Assembly: GCA_017937135.1 (NCBI GenBank)
Contig: JAGBEE010000017.1
Coordinates: forward strand, 1 to 61,948
Source: Clostridia bacterium
Lineage (GTDB): Bacteria; Bacillota; Clostridia; Oscillospirales; CAG-272
DNA: 61,948 nt
Direction: 5' to 3'
Shown: one piece after another, positions 17,118 to 26,800 of the stretch
Position numbering within the stretch: the stretch's first letter is position 1
How the letters are laid out: each line of letters begins with the position of its first letter
The notes under the pieces: generated by a model
Databases searched by the model: none
What the model saw: only the letters and a program-made list of their open reading frames with translations
What the model was told of the DNA's origin: nothing
Made by a program: the position numbers and the translations under genes

Positions 17118-19229
17118 ATGACAGAAATGTTCACACAAAAGGTTTTTGACAACTACAAGACCTATGAGTACGAGCTTGCAGGTCGTAAGCTTGTTGTTGA
17201 AAACGGAAAAATGGCAGGACTTGCAAATGGTAGTGTCCTCATTCGTTATGGCGAAACAGTAATTTTGGCTTGTGCTACTGCCTCTGCTGCTCCAAGAGAT
17301 GGTATCGACTTTTTACCTCTCTCTGTTGACTACGAGGAAAGAATGTATGCAGTAGGCAGAATCCCAGGCGGTTATCTTAAGAGAGAAGGTAAGCCATCTG
17401 AAAAGGCTATCCTCACCTCACGTGTTATTGACCGTCCTATCCGTCCCTTGTTCCCTAAGGATTTAAGAAATGATGTTAACCTTTCACTTACAGTTCTTTC
17501 AGTTGACCCAGATTGCTCACCTGAAATTGCTGCTATGATTGGTGCTTCAATTGCTCTTTCCATCTCTGACATTCCTTGGAATGGTCCTATCGGTGGTCTT
17601 TTTATGGGTATGGTTGATGGCAAGATAGTTATAAACCCAACGTTTGAACAAAGAGCTAAGAGCACTCTTGAGCTTACAGTTGCTGCTTCTGAAAAGAAGG
17701 TTGTTATGATTGAGGCTGGAGCTAAAGAGGTATCCGATGAGGATATGTACGATGCAATTATGCTTGCACACGAGGAAATCAAGAAGCTTATTAAGTTTAT
17801 CAATGGTATCGTTGATGAAATCGGTAAGCCAAAGTTTGCTTATCCTTCTTGCGAGCTTGACCACGATATGTTTGATGAAATCTTTGCTTACTGCGAAGAA
17901 AGAATTATGTTTGCTCTTGATACTGATGACAAAAATGTTCGTGATGCAAGAATTCAGCCTATCATTGAGGACATTGCAGCTAATTTTGCTGAAAAGTATC
18001 CTGATATCAATGTAATTCTTCCTGAGCTTATGTACAAGATGCAAAAGAAGATAGTTAGAAGATGGCTTCTTGAGGATGGCAAGCGCGTTGACGGTCGTCG
18101 TCTTGATGAAATTCGTCCTCTTACTGCCGAGGTTGGTATGTTTAAGCGCGTTCACGGTAGTGGTATGTTCACTCGTGGACAAACACAGGTTATGACTCTT
18201 GCTACACTCGGTCCTATCTCCGAGGTGCAAATGCTTGACGGTCTTGACGAGGAAACCGAAAAGAGATATATGCACCATTACAACATGCCTGGTTATTCAA
18301 CCGGTGAAGCTAAGGCTTCCCGTTCTCCAGGAAGACGTGAAATTGGTCACGGTGCTTTAGCTGAGCGTTCACTCGTTCCTGTTCTCCCTTCAGTTGAGGA
18401 GTTCCCATACGCTATTCGTCTTGTTTCAGAGGTTATTTCCTCTAACGGTTCTACATCACAGGCTTCTGTTTGTGGCTCTACTCTTGCTCTTATGGATGCT
18501 GGTGTTCCAATTAAAGCTCCTGTTGCAGGTATCTCCTGTGGTCTTATCACAGAGGGCGAAAGATGGATGACTATGATAGATATTCAAGGTCTTGAGGACT
18601 TCTATGGCGATATGGACTTTAAGGTTGCCGGTACACACAAGGGTATTACTTCTATTCAAATGGACCTTAAAATTGACGGTCTTACACCTGAAATTATCAA
18701 GGAAGCTCTTCGCGTTACACACTTGGGTCGTGACCAAATTATTGATGAAGTAATTCTTAAGGCTATTCCAGAAGCTCGTAAGGAGGTTAGCGATTTCGCT
18801 CCTAAGATGGTTTCTATGAAGATTAAGCCTGAAAAGATTCGTGAGGTTATCGGTACAGGTGGTAAGGTAATTCAAAAAATTGTTGCTGATACAGGCGCTA
18901 AGGTTGATATTGAGGATGACGGAAGTGTATTTATCTCTGCAATCGACAAGAACGCAATTGAGGCGGCACGCGCTATTATCGCAGGCATTGTTTTCGAGCC
19001 AGAGGTTGGCGCTATATACAACGCTAAGGTTACAAGAATTATTCCTATCGGTGCTTTCGTAGAGTACGCACCAGGTCGCGAGGGTCTTGTTCACATTTCT
19101 AAGCTTGCAAAGGAAAGAACCGAAAAGGTTGAGGATGTTTGCAACGTTGGCGATGAAATGCTCGTTAAATTCCTTGGAATTGACGAAAAGGGACGCGCAA
19201 ATCTTTCAAGAAAAGACGCTCTTCAATAA
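17118..19229 (+). CDS. pnp: Polyribonucleotide nucleotidyltransferase (PNPase)
   Basis: 703 residues, normal length. PNPase degrades RNA 3' to 5' by phosphorolysis. Two RNase PH domains flank an alpha-helical linker; the second contains the FTRGQTQ and GSTSQASVCGSTLALMDAGVP-type blocks. A KH domain with VIGTGGKVIQKI lies near residues 580-592 and an S1 domain (GAIYNAKVTRIIPIGAFVE) near 630 to the end. The ATG at 17118 follows AAAGGAG; in-frame codons upstream fall inside the leader hairpin. The preceding long stem-loop suggests autoregulation. Confidence 0.97.
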   Translation: MTEMFTQKVFDNYKTYEYELAGRKLVVENGKMAGLANGSVLIRYGETVILACATASAAPRDGIDFLPLSVDYEERMYAVGRIPGGYLKREGKPSEKAILTSRVIDRPIRPLFPKDLRNDVNLSLTVLSVDPDCSPEIAAMIGASIALSISDIPWNGPIGGLFMGMVDGKIVINPTFEQRAKSTLELTVAASEKKVVMIEAGAKEVSDEDMYDAIMLAHEEIKKLIKFINGIVDEIGKPKFAYPSCELDHDMFDEIFAYCEERIMFALDTDDKNVRDARIQPIIEDIAANFAEKYPDINVILPELMYKMQKKIVRRWLLEDGKRVDGRRLDEIRPLTAEVGMFKRVHGSGMFTRGQTQVMTLATLGPISEVQMLDGLDEETEKRYMHHYNMPGYSTGEAKASRSPGRREIGHGALAERSLVPVLPSVEEFPYAIRLVSEVISSNGSTSQASVCGSTLALMDAGVPIKAPVAGISCGLITEGERWMTMIDIQGLEDFYGDMDFKVAGTHKGITSIQMDLKIDGLTPEIIKEALRVTHLGRDQIIDEVILKAIPEARKEVSDFAPKMVSMKIKPEKIREVIGTGGKVIQKIVADTGAKVDIEDDGSVFISAIDKNAIEAARAIIAGIVFEPEVGAIYNAKVTRIIPIGAFVEYAPGREGLVHISKLAKERTEKVEDVCNVGDEMLVKFLGIDEKGRANLSRKDALQ

Positions 19230-19236
19230 AATATCA

Positions 19237-19263
19237 AAAGGCAAGCATGCGCTTGCCTTTTTT
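19237..19263 (+). terminator. Rho-independent terminator after pnp
   Basis: AAAGGCAAGC (19237-19246) pairs with GCTTGCCTTT (19251-19260) over an ATGC loop, followed by T's. Confidence 0.88.
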
Positions 19264-19270
19264 ATATTTA

Positions 19271-19300
19271 AAAAACTCCTTCAAAATGAAAGGAGTTTTC
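19271..19300 (-). terminator. Terminator after the AEC transporter gene
   Basis: AAAACTCCTT (19272-19281) pairs with AAGGAGTTTT (19290-19299). It lies just left of the leftward AEC gene stop and can also back up pnp termination. Confidence 0.75.
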
Positions 19301-19303
19301 TTT

Positions 19304-20239
19304 TTATTGTAAATTAGTAAATATAACGAGCATTAAAGGAATTGTCAATGCGGATAAAAGATGAGAAACTATTGCCATTCCTGCTGCATCGCTTGTATCC
19401 TTGCCATACGCTGCTGGGATTACTACGGAATTTAAACCAAGTGGCATACTAAGAGCGCATAATGCTATAAGCTCTAAGCTATAATCAAGCGGAGTGAGCA
19501 TTGAAATACCGATGAATGCAAGTGGAACTAATATTACGCTTATTACCGTTAATAGATATATACTTTTTGATTTCAAGGTCTTTTTTAAATCTATCGTTGC
19601 TACTGTCATTCCCGTTATAAGCATTGCAACGGGTGACATACAATCGCTAAGCGCTCCTACTGAGGCCGATATAAATGTAGGCAGCTTTATTCCTATAAGT
19701 CCTATCATAATTCCTATAAACATAGCAATAAACATAGGATTTAAAAAGTTTTTAAGTGTTGCCTTAATCCCCTTCGTTTTGTCCTCTTTAGGAATTAGTA
19801 GAGTCGGTATTGCCCATCCGTAATTGAAAATCCAAAGCGCACTTGCAAAAACAAGATATTCTGTAAATAACTCGGGATATACTGCGCTAACCACTGCCGT
19901 ACCCATAAAACCAAAATTTGAAAATGCAAGTGAATATATGTGTATTCTTCTATGGTAATCATCCTTGGCTGTAAAGTGTGCAATTAAATACGCAAGTGCA
20001 ATTGAAATTACTATAACTACTACGCCTAAAACAAAGTATTGCCAAAGTGAGCCTAAGCGTTTGGTTGTGAAATTGGCTGCGAAATTGCTTATTATTAGTG
20101 CCGGCATAAATATAAAGCTTTCAAGCTTTGATAATGTTTTTGTTGCGTCGCTTGGCATTTTACAAGCCTTCATTATTATAAAGCCGAGCGCTATTAGTAA
20201 AAACAAATAACCTATTTGATTTAAAGTGGATAAAAACAT
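19304..20239 (-). CDS. AEC family transporter (auxin efflux carrier type)
   Basis: 311 residues with about ten membrane helices in two inverted halves. The conserved FIFMPALIISNF segment near residue 45 and the crossover regions with Pro and Asn (PLGLNSVVIPAAYG near 270) are characteristic of AEC permeases. Bacterial members export or import small carboxylates such as malate; the substrate is not deducible. The gene stands alone, divergent from spo0A. A possible promoter is TTGAAT-17-TAATAT on the minus strand near 20262-20295. Confidence 0.85.
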   Translation of the reverse strand: MFLSTLNQIGYLFLLIALGFIIMKACKMPSDATKTLSKLESFIFMPALIISNFAANFTTKRLGSLWQYFVLGVVVIVISIALAYLIAHFTAKDDYHRRIHIYSLAFSNFGFMGTAVVSAVYPELFTEYLVFASALWIFNYGWAIPTLLIPKEDKTKGIKATLKNFLNPMFIAMFIGIMIGLIGIKLPTFISASVGALSDCMSPVAMLITGMTVATIDLKKTLKSKSIYLLTVISVILVPLAFIGISMLTPLDYSLELIALCALSMPLGLNSVVIPAAYGKDTSDAAGMAIVSHLLSALTIPLMLVIFTNLQ

Positions 20240-20427
20240 AACTCCCTCCTGTAAACATTTCTTATATTAGCACAAAAAAATATAAAATTCAATGATTATT
20301 TGCCCTATACCACATTTTTACTGTTATTTTTGTCGCTTCTTGCGAATATTTACATATTTATCCATTTTTGTTAATTATTTACAATTATTAAAAGGAAATT
20401 TTGTAAATATTGACGGTAACATTTTTG

Positions 20428-20456
20428 TTGAATAATTTGGAAAAATATGGTAGAAT
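20428..20456 (+). promoter_or_regulatory. Candidate sigma-A promoter of spo0A
   Basis: TTGAAT (20428-20433) and TAGAAT (20451-20456), spacing 17 bases, about 50 bases before the start codon. The 268-base gap 20240-20507 is AT-rich and otherwise holds no gene. A TTTGTCG at 20329-20335 resembles half of a 0A box but lacks the conserved AA end, so I do not call it. Confidence 0.5.
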
Positions 20457-20507
20457 AATATTGCAAAATTTACATATTTTGGAAATATTGAAAATACGAG
20501 GTGTAAA

Positions 20508-21284
20508 ATGGAATTTAATGCAAAAATCTTAATTGCCGATGAAAACTCCGGCACAAGACTAACAACAAAGGAGGCTTTACTGCGAAAGGGCTATCGTTAT
20601 GTTGATGAGGCGTCTAATGGTGAGGAAGCACTTGTTAAAATCTCAAGAAATCATCCAGACATAGTTATAAGCGACATTTGGCTTTCCAAGCTCGACGGAA
20701 TAGGCTTGATAAGAAATACTAAGGGAATTAGCTTTTCTCCTGATAAGCCACCTTTATTTATTATGGCTTCTCTTGTTTCAAGCCAAAGTGTATTTGTAGA
20801 GGCTTGTAATGCAGGCGCATCTATGTGTCTTATAAAGCCATTTGATTTTAATAGCCTTTGCGAGCACATTGATACTCTTTACCGTCAAAGAATAGAAAGC
20901 TCTGTAGATAACAATCAAGCAATAAATGATGACATAGAGACTCAAGTTACAAAGGTAATTCATCAAATTGGTGTTCCTGCACACATAAAGGGATATCAAT
21001 ATTTGCGTACTGCTATACTTATGACTATTTCTGATAATGAAATTATAAATTCCGTTACTAAGATATTATATCCATCAGTTGCTAAGAAGTATTCTACTAC
21101 GACCTCCCGTGTAGAGCGTGCTATACGTCACGCCATTGAGGTTGCGTGGGATAGGGGTGACGTTGATACACTCAACTCATATTTCGGATATACTATTCAA
21201 GGTGGACGTGGAAAGCCAACAAATTCAGAATTTATTGCTATGATTGCTGATAATATGCGACTTAAATATAAAATATATAAATAA
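20508..21284 (+). CDS. spo0A: Sporulation transcription factor Spo0A
   Basis: 258 residues. The receiver domain (about 5-125) has the acidic pair in IADEN, phospho-acceptor Asp in [10 protein letters not shown] (near residue 54) and Lys in LIKPFD. The C-terminal DNA-binding domain (about 150-258) is nearly textbook Spo0[37 protein letters not shown] and the ending [17 protein letters not shown]. It is the master switch of endospore formation, so the host is a potential spore former. GAGGTG precedes the ATG. The gene is monocistronic; spoIVB, the usual neighbour, is not adjacent. Confidence 0.95.
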   Translation: MEFNAKILIADENSGTRLTTKEALLRKGYRYVDEASNGEEALVKISRNHPDIVISDIWLSKLDGIGLIRNTKGISFSPDKPPLFIMASLVSSQSVFVEACNAGASMCLIKPFDFNSLCEHIDTLYRQRIESSVDNNQAINDDIETQVTKVIHQIGVPAHIKGYQYLRTAILMTISDNEIINSVTKILYPSVAKKYSTTTSRVERAIRHAIEVAWDRGDVDTLNSYFGYTIQGGRGKPTNSEFIAMIADNMRLKYKIYK

Positions 21285-21344
21285 TGTTCATTTGATAATA
21301 TGTTCATATGTAATGTATGAATTACATATTTACCCCTAAAAAGC

Positions 21345-21375
21345 AAAAAGCCGTGTTCAATACACGGCTTTTTGT
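21345..21375 (+). terminator. Rho-independent terminator after spo0A
   Basis: AAAAAGCCGTGT (21345-21356) pairs with ACACGGCTTTTT (21362-21373). Just before it, 21310-21326 holds an ATGTAAT/ATTACAT inverted pair of unknown meaning. Confidence 0.88.
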
Positions 21376-21534
21376 GTGGATTACCACAATATAAAGTAAA
21401 GAAACCAAACGAGGGCACAACCTTCCCCCTTGTAATGAGTTTATACTATGAAACTTTAAAAATTCTTAAATTTTAAGGTTTTTTTAATTCACTTATGCTA
21501 TACTTTATTTGTAGATTTATGCTTGGAGGGACAT

Positions 21535-22218
21535 ATGCATATTTTAATTGTTGAAGATGAAAAACGATTAGCAGATGCTCTTTGTGAAATATTACGCGCT
21601 GAAAAATATATGGTTGATGCTGTATATAATGGCAAGGATGGATATGATTATGCTATCAGCGGAATATACGACTTGATCATTCTTGATATTATGCTTCCTT
21701 TAAAAAACGGTTTTGATGTTTGCTCTGATATTAGAAAAAGGAAACTTTCAACTCCTATTTTAATACTCACGGCAAAGGATCAGGTATATGACAAGGTGCG
21801 TGGGCTTGACTTGGGCGCTGATGATTATATGACAAAGCCGTTTGCAACAGATGAGCTTCTAGCAAGAATAAGAACCCTTACCCGTAGGCTTGGTGAGGTG
21901 GTCTTGGATGAATTGAGCTACTTTGATATTTCCTTTTCTATAAGCTCTGGGGAACTAATGTCTTTAGTTAATAAAAAAAGCGTGCGTCTTAGCTACAAGG
22001 AAGCTGAAATTATAAAGCTATTTCTTTCTAAGCCTTGTGTCATAATTCCCAAAGAGGAAATTATTACTAAGGTTTGGGGGTATGATTCTAATGCTTCTGA
22101 CAATAATGTAGAAACTTATATATCTTTTTTAAGAAAAAAACTCGATTTTGTAAATTCGCATGTGCAAATTTTATCTCTAAAAAAAATAGGATATAAATTA
22201 GAGGCGCCAAATGATTAA
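21535..22218 (+). CDS. OmpR-family response regulator
   Basis: 227 residues. The receiver domain has the acidic pair in IVEDE, phospho-acceptor Asp in LIILDIMLPLKNG (near residue 51) and Lys in MTKPFA (near residue 101). The C-terminal winged helix ends with the recognition segment DNNVETYISFLRKKL. The ATG at 21535 has GGAGG immediately upstream; an in-frame TTG four codons earlier is part of that site and is rejected. The stop overlaps the kinase gene, so the pair is co-translated. The likely target is the lipoprotein gene 100 bases after the kinase. Confidence 0.9.
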   Translation: MHILIVEDEKRLADALCEILRAEKYMVDAVYNGKDGYDYAISGIYDLIILDIMLPLKNGFDVCSDIRKRKLSTPILILTAKDQVYDKVRGLDLGADDYMTKPFATDELLARIRTLTRRLGEVVLDELSYFDISFSISSGELMSLVNKKSVRLSYKEAEIIKLFLSKPCVIIPKEEIITKVWGYDSNASDNNVETYISFLRKKLDFVNSHVQILSLKKIGYKLEAPND

Positions 22219-23500
22219 AAAGCTTAAAAGAAAATTCATAATCATAAACATGTGCCTTGTTGGTGCTATAATTTTCGCTATAATCTTAGCAATTTGTATT
22301 TTTTCATATCAATCACAATTGTTCAGAACCGAAGAGGCTCTAAAAAACGCTGTTTCTATGGTGAACAAAGGGCGCTTTCCCACCATAGAGGATACTAATA
22401 ACTCGTTACCCCCAATAAAAGATGATATGCCAAGCGACATCCCACATCACGATGCGGACAAGCACAACGATTTTTCAAGCATCCCTCGTGTTTACACTCT
22501 TTCGGTTCATGTAACAAAAACCGGTGAGATTATAGAAGTGTTTGACAATAGTGCTGACATTTCAGATGAGGTAATATTGGATGCGATTATGAAGGCTATA
22601 AAAAACAAGGATGAATGTGATATCATTTCTTCGATGGATTTGATGTACTTAAGAGCGAAAGCTCCAGATGGATACTTAATTGCATTTACCTCTAGTGAGT
22701 CGATTTCAAGCTCACTTAATACAACTATATTGGTTTCTCTGCTTGTTTTCACTTTAGCTATGATTGCGTTTTTCTTTATAAGTGAACGTTTAGCCGAGCT
22801 TTCAATAAAGCCTGTGCGTAATGCTTGGGAGCAACAAAAGCAATTTATTGCCGATGCATCTCACGATTTAAAGACTCCAATAACTGTTATTCTTGCAAAT
22901 AATGATATTTTGGAGGCAAACAAGAATAAAAGCGTCTCACAAATGCAAAAATGGATAGAAAGCACTAAGGATGAGGCTTTCAATATGAAGAGGCTTGTTG
23001 AACGGATGCTTGACCTTGCCAAAAGCGAAGGCTCGCTAAATGATTTAATAATTGAAGAATGCAACATAAGTGAGCTTACAGAGAAAACTGTGCTATGGTT
23101 TGAAGCAAGCGCTTATGAAAGAAAAATAACTATTTCACAAAACATTCAACGTGATATTATAATACAAACAAACAAGGACAGTTATGTGCGTCTCATTCAA
23201 ATTTTAATTGATAATGCTATCAAATATAGCTATGATAAAAAAGAAGTGACTGTTAAGCTGTCAATGGAAAAGCAACGCATTGCATTTTCAGTAACAAACT
23301 ACGGTGATGTAATTAGCAAGGATGATTTGGATAACATCTTCAAAAGGTTTTATAGATGTGATAAATCTCGTTCAACTGAAGGTTACGGTCTTGGTCTTGC
23401 CATTGCAAAAAGCACCGCTGACAAATTAGGTGCTGAGCTTTTTGCAAGCAGTACAGATGAAAATGGTACTATTTTTAGTCTTATTATAAAGAACAAATAA
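22211..23500 (+). CDS. Sensor histidine kinase
   Basis: 429 residues. Two membrane helices (about 9-31 and 172-194) enclose an extracytoplasmic sensor of about 140 residues that contains a His/Asp-rich stretch (DIPHHDADKHNDF near residue 78), possibly a metal or pH-sensing patch. The H-box ADASHDLKTPITVI (His near residue 218), N-box QILIDNAIKYSYD, and G-box EGYGLGLAIAKS are complete, so the kinase should be active. No HAMP domain is evident between the second helix and the H-box. It overlaps its response regulator by eight bases. Confidence 0.9.
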   Translation: MIKKLKRKFIIINMCLVGAIIFAIILAICIFSYQSQLFRTEEALKNAVSMVNKGRFPTIEDTNNSLPPIKDDMPSDIPHHDADKHNDFSSIPRVYTLSVHVTKTGEIIEVFDNSADISDEVILDAIMKAIKNKDECDIISSMDLMYLRAKAPDGYLIAFTSSESISSSLNTTILVSLLVFTLAMIAFFFISERLAELSIKPVRNAWEQQKQFIADASHDLKTPITVILANNDILEANKNKSVSQMQKWIESTKDEAFNMKRLVERMLDLAKSEGSLNDLIIEECNISELTEKTVLWFEASAYERKITISQNIQRDIIIQTNKDSYVRLIQILIDNAIKYSYDKKEVTVKLSMEKQRIAFSVTNYGDVISKDDLDNIFKRFYRCDKSRSTEGYGLGLAIAKSTADKLGAELFASSTDENGTIFSLIIKNK

Positions 23501-23602
23501 GATAATAGACATTTGCTTTTTACATTAGATGCTTTTTTAGGTTTTTTAAAGGAATCACGAGTATAATAACTAATAAATATTATAAAATCAAGGCAGGATT
23601 GT

Positions 23603-25795
23603 ATGAAAAAAATATTATCATTAATAATTTTTGTCATCACACTTGGTACACTGTGCTCATGCTCTCACACGCATGAATACTCGGAAATTTGGTCTTATGA
23701 TGAAAATAGTCACTGGCACAGTGCAACTTGTGAGCACAGCTTTGAGTTGTCAGAAAAACAAAGACATTCCTTTAATGAAAATGGTGTTTGCTCTGTTTGC
23801 TCATATGTAAAGGGTTCAACGATAAATACAGAAAATAATATAATTATAGACACTCCCCCAGCTGTTACAGAGGGAGTCAGTGTTGAAGATGGAGTATGCA
23901 GCTTGGTTGTGGAATGCATCTCGGGAACAAAAAATGCCTACACCATTGAAAACAACGTTCTTAATTTTACATCACTTAGCGAGGATTCAGTTTACTCAAT
24001 TTCAGGTGAGCTTGACGGAAATATAATAATAGATATCGGCTCAGATTACAAGCTTGACTTGGAGCTACACGGATTAAAGCTTAGCAGCAGTAATAATTGC
24101 CCAATTGTTATTTTAAGTGGCAAAAAGGTTAGCATATCTGCTAAAAAGGATTACCAAAGCTATATATATGATAAAAGGCAAGAGGTCACTAATGAAAATG
24201 AATATTCGGCAAGCATTTATGCCTTGTGTGACCTTGAAATTTGTGGCAAGGGAGAGTTAACTGTTTTTTCCGATTATAACAATGGTATTAACACAAAAGA
24301 TGACCTCGAAATAAAGAATTTAACCTTGTATATTACCTGCGTTGATAATGCCTTGAAGGGTAACGACAGTGTTACTATCAAAAATGGTAATTTAACGCTT
24401 GCATCGATACAGGGTGATGGAATTAAGACAACAAACTCTAACATTTCCGAAAAAGGAAATCAACGAGGTGCTATTGAAATTCTTGGTGGATGTGTAAATA
24501 TCTATTCAGCTTGCGATGGAATTGATTCATCCTATAATGTAATAATAAACGATGGTGCTACCCTTAACATTTTAACCGATAAGTACTCGGAATATTCCAA
24601 GGAAATAACCGAGGTTTCAAGTAAGGAATACTATATTAGATTTAATTATAACAATTATAGCTATTCTGTAAAATATTATAATAGCGACTCTGATTACGAA
24701 TGGGTTAATGCAAGCTATTACAAAAGCGTTTCAGGTGGAAGAACAACATACTATTACTATACTTTCCCAATGAAATCAGGTTATGATAAGGTTCAATTCT
24801 TTATATATGATGAAAATCAGACACAGGGTCAAGAAAACGACTGTGTTGCATATACAGATTATTTAAGTTTGAACTCATCTTACGATACACTCGCATTTAG
24901 CGTGCGTGGCTCATCACTTATGTACAATTGGACAAATTATACTACGAAAATAAGTGGTGGTCCTGGTGGTGGAATGGGTGGTATGCAAGAAGGCAATCCC
25001 GATAAGGGAGACCACTCTACAAAGGGTATCAAGGCAAGCAATGAAATAATCATTAACGGTGGTAAAATCAACATTAAATCATATGACGACGCAATACACT
25101 CAAATAATACAGATGCGCTTGAAAATGGCGATGTAGCTACAGGAAATATCACAATAAATGGTGGCGTTATCTCTCTTTATTCGAATGATGATGGAATACA
25201 TGCTGATGGCTCACTTAGTATTTTGGGTGGAGACGTATCTATAATTAATAGCTATGAAGGCGTAGAGGGTGCATTCATCAATATATCTAATGGTAGCGTA
25301 TCGGTAATTTCAACTGATGATGGTATAAACGCTACATCTACATCGGGTGAAACAATAACGATTAGTGGTGGCGCTGTATATGTTTATGCTAAAGGCGATG
25401 GTATAGATTCAAACAGTCGAACATCTTATAGTGGCATTGTATTTACTGGTGGAAGCTGTGTTATTATTTGCAACTCGAATGGCAACTCTGCCTTGGATAC
25501 AGAGAGTGGCTATAAATATACTGAAGGATATGTAGTTGCTCTTAATACACAGGGTGGAATGAGCCACGAAACGGAAAATTGTCAAAATCTTTCATCAATT
25601 GGTGGTACTACCTCCATTTCGATTTCACAAAACGAATATCTTGTAATATCAGATGATGAAAGCACAATTTTAACAATGAAAATGCCATGCCAGATAAGCG
25701 CAAGCATTGTGGTATTAGGAACAACATCTCCTTCTGCTACGAGCATCTCAAGTATTAACATTAACACCGATAAAAACGGGGTTTATTGGCATTAA
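23603..25795 (+). CDS. Beta-helical surface lipoprotein, DUF4353 (carbohydrate-binding domain) type
   Basis: 730 residues. The lipoprotein signal ends in TLCSC with the lipidated Cys near residue 19. Residues 20-70 form a His/Cys module (HTHEYSE, HWHSATCEH, GVCSVCSY) that probably binds zinc and recurs in the lipoprotein at 58.7 kb. The rest is repetitive parallel beta-helix with repeated GDGI/DDGI turns (NDDGIHADGS, STDDGINATS, AKGDGIDSNS) and a glycine- and methionine-rich linker GGPGGGMGGM near 452. Such proteins are annotated as DUF4353 carbohydrate-binding in Clostridia, often beside CotH-like and polyphosphate polymerase genes; those partners are absent here. The adjacent two-component system probably controls it. 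Confidence 0.8.
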   Translation: MKKILSLIIFVITLGTLCSCSHTHEYSEIWSYDENSHWHSATCEHSFELSEKQRHSFNENGVCSVCSYVKGSTINTENNIIIDTPPAVTEGVSVEDGVCSLVVECISGTKNAYTIENNVLNFTSLSEDSVYSISGELDGNIIIDIGSDYKLDLELHGLKLSSSNNCPIVILSGKKVSISAKKDYQSYIYDKRQEVTNENEYSASIYALCDLEICGKGELTVFSDYNNGINTKDDLEIKNLTLYITCVDNALKGNDSVTIKNGNLTLASIQGDGIKTTNSNISEKGNQRGAIEILGGCVNIYSACDGIDSSYNVIINDGATLNILTDKYSEYSKEITEVSSKEYYIRFNYNNYSYSVKYYNSDSDYEWVNASYYKSVSGGRTTYYYYTFPMKSGYDKVQFFIYDENQTQGQENDCVAYTDYLSLNSSYDTLAFSVRGSSLMYNWTNYTTKISGGPGGGMGGMQEGNPDKGDHSTKGIKASNEIIINGGKINIKSYDDAIHSNNTDALENGDVATGNITINGGVISLYSNDDGIHADGSLSILGGDVSIINSYEGVEGAFINISNGSVSVISTDDGINATSTSGETITISGGAVYVYAKGDGIDSNSRTSYSGIVFTGGSCVIICNSNGNSALDTESGYKYTEGYVVALNTQGGMSHETENCQNLSSIGGTTSISISQNEYLVISDDESTILTMKMPCQISASIVVLGTTSPSATSISSININTDKNGVYWH

Positions 25796-25822
25796 GCTTT
25801 GTATCAATTTGAAGCTAATAAA

Positions 25823-25855
25823 AATATGCGACTCAACCGAGTCGCATATTTTTTA
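25823..25855. terminator. Bidirectional terminator
   Basis: AATATGCGACTC (25823-25834) pairs with GAGTCGCATATT (25839-25850), then TTTTTATA. It lies between the convergent lipoprotein and S1 genes, slightly overlapping the S1 stop region. Confidence 0.88.
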
Positions 25856-26800
25856 TATTACCTCAAATTCGGTTGCCACCTTTTTTTCACAGCCTACGGG
25901 GGAATATTGCCAAGAGTTTATATGTGTTATCTTGTCTGTGTCTATGTAGTAGTGGTTTTTAGTATCCGGCTCGGATTTTGCCTCATAGGTGTCGATAATT
26001 ACAAGCTTGATTTTCATTTTTTCGGGCATAATGCTTTTTATGTAAACGGCGCATGCTTGCCCTACCTCAACACCCTCCTTTAATTCTGCAAGTCCTGCCA
26101 AATTCGGAGCAAGCTCAACGAAAATACCATAGCTCTCAATGCTTCTTACTATTCCCGATACAGTTTGCCCTGCTTCAAAATTGCTTGCATTTTCCTCCCA
26201 AGTGCCAAATAGTTCCTTTGTAGAAACATAAATTCTGCCACTTTGATAATCTATGCTTTTAACGACTACCTTTAACTCCTGTCGTGGCATAAATCTTTGA
26301 CGTGGGCTTGATATTCTTGAAACTGAAACGGAGTCAACCGACATAAGTGAGGAAATTCCTGTGCCTATATCTAAAAATGCGCCAAAGGGCTCGAAGTGAG
26401 TAATTTTTGCAGGAATTATATCACCTGGAACTAAGTCCATTAAATAGCTTTGCATACATTCTCTTTGAGCTTCCTTGCGAGATAGAATTGCTGTTGTTTT
26501 TCCGTTTTTATCCTTTATTAGCTGCATTACCTTAAAGGCTACAACCTTGCCAACCCTTGTTATTATTGCTATGTCCTTCACGGGTGCGCCATAAAGGCAT
26601 TCGTCCTTTTCTATTATCCCGTCTATTCCACACAAATCCACGTGGAGCGAAAGTGTTTGACTGTCGCACATATTTACCACTCCCTCAAGGATTTTTCCCT
26701 CTTGTCTTGCTCTTTCAAGTCCATTCAGGCTACATACGTATTCGTTATTTTCAGGTGTCAAATATAAAGAGCCCTCGGGAAGATATTTATTCAATGACAT
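25853..26800 (-). CDS. S1 RNA-binding domain protein (ribosomal S1-like)
   Basis: 315 residues. At least two clear S1 OB-folds are visible: about 125-195 (GDIIPAKITHFEPFGAFLDIG) and 200-270 (GQTVSGIVRSIESYGIFVELA), with a degenerate one around 35-105. This matches the short S1-like proteins of Firmicutes that resemble ribosomal protein S1 but lack full length; they may assist translation or mRNA handling. The ATG at 26800 has GGAGG upstream and lies inside the end of the ATPase gene, overlapping it by 14 bases, so it is coupled to it. Confidence 0.8.
   Translation of the reverse strand: MSLNKYLPEGSLYLTPENNEYVCSLNGLERARQEGKILEGVVNMCDSQTLSLHVDLCGIDGIIEKDECLYGAPVKDIAIITRVGKVVAFKVMQLIKDKNGKTTAILSRKEAQRECMQSYLMDLVPGDIIPAKITHFEPFGAFLDIGTGISSLMSVDSVSVSRISSPRQRFMPRQELKVVVKSIDYQSGRIYVSTKELFGTWEENASNFEAGQTVSGIVRSIESYGIFVELAPNLAGLAELKEGVEVGQACAVYIKSIMPEKMKIKLVIIDTYEAKSEPDTKNHYYIDTDKITHINSWQYSPVGCEKKVATEFEVI

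Noticed and set aside
20329-20335. Spo0A box upstream of spo0A
   Set aside because: Only the first half matches TTTGTCGAA; not enough to claim autoregulation.
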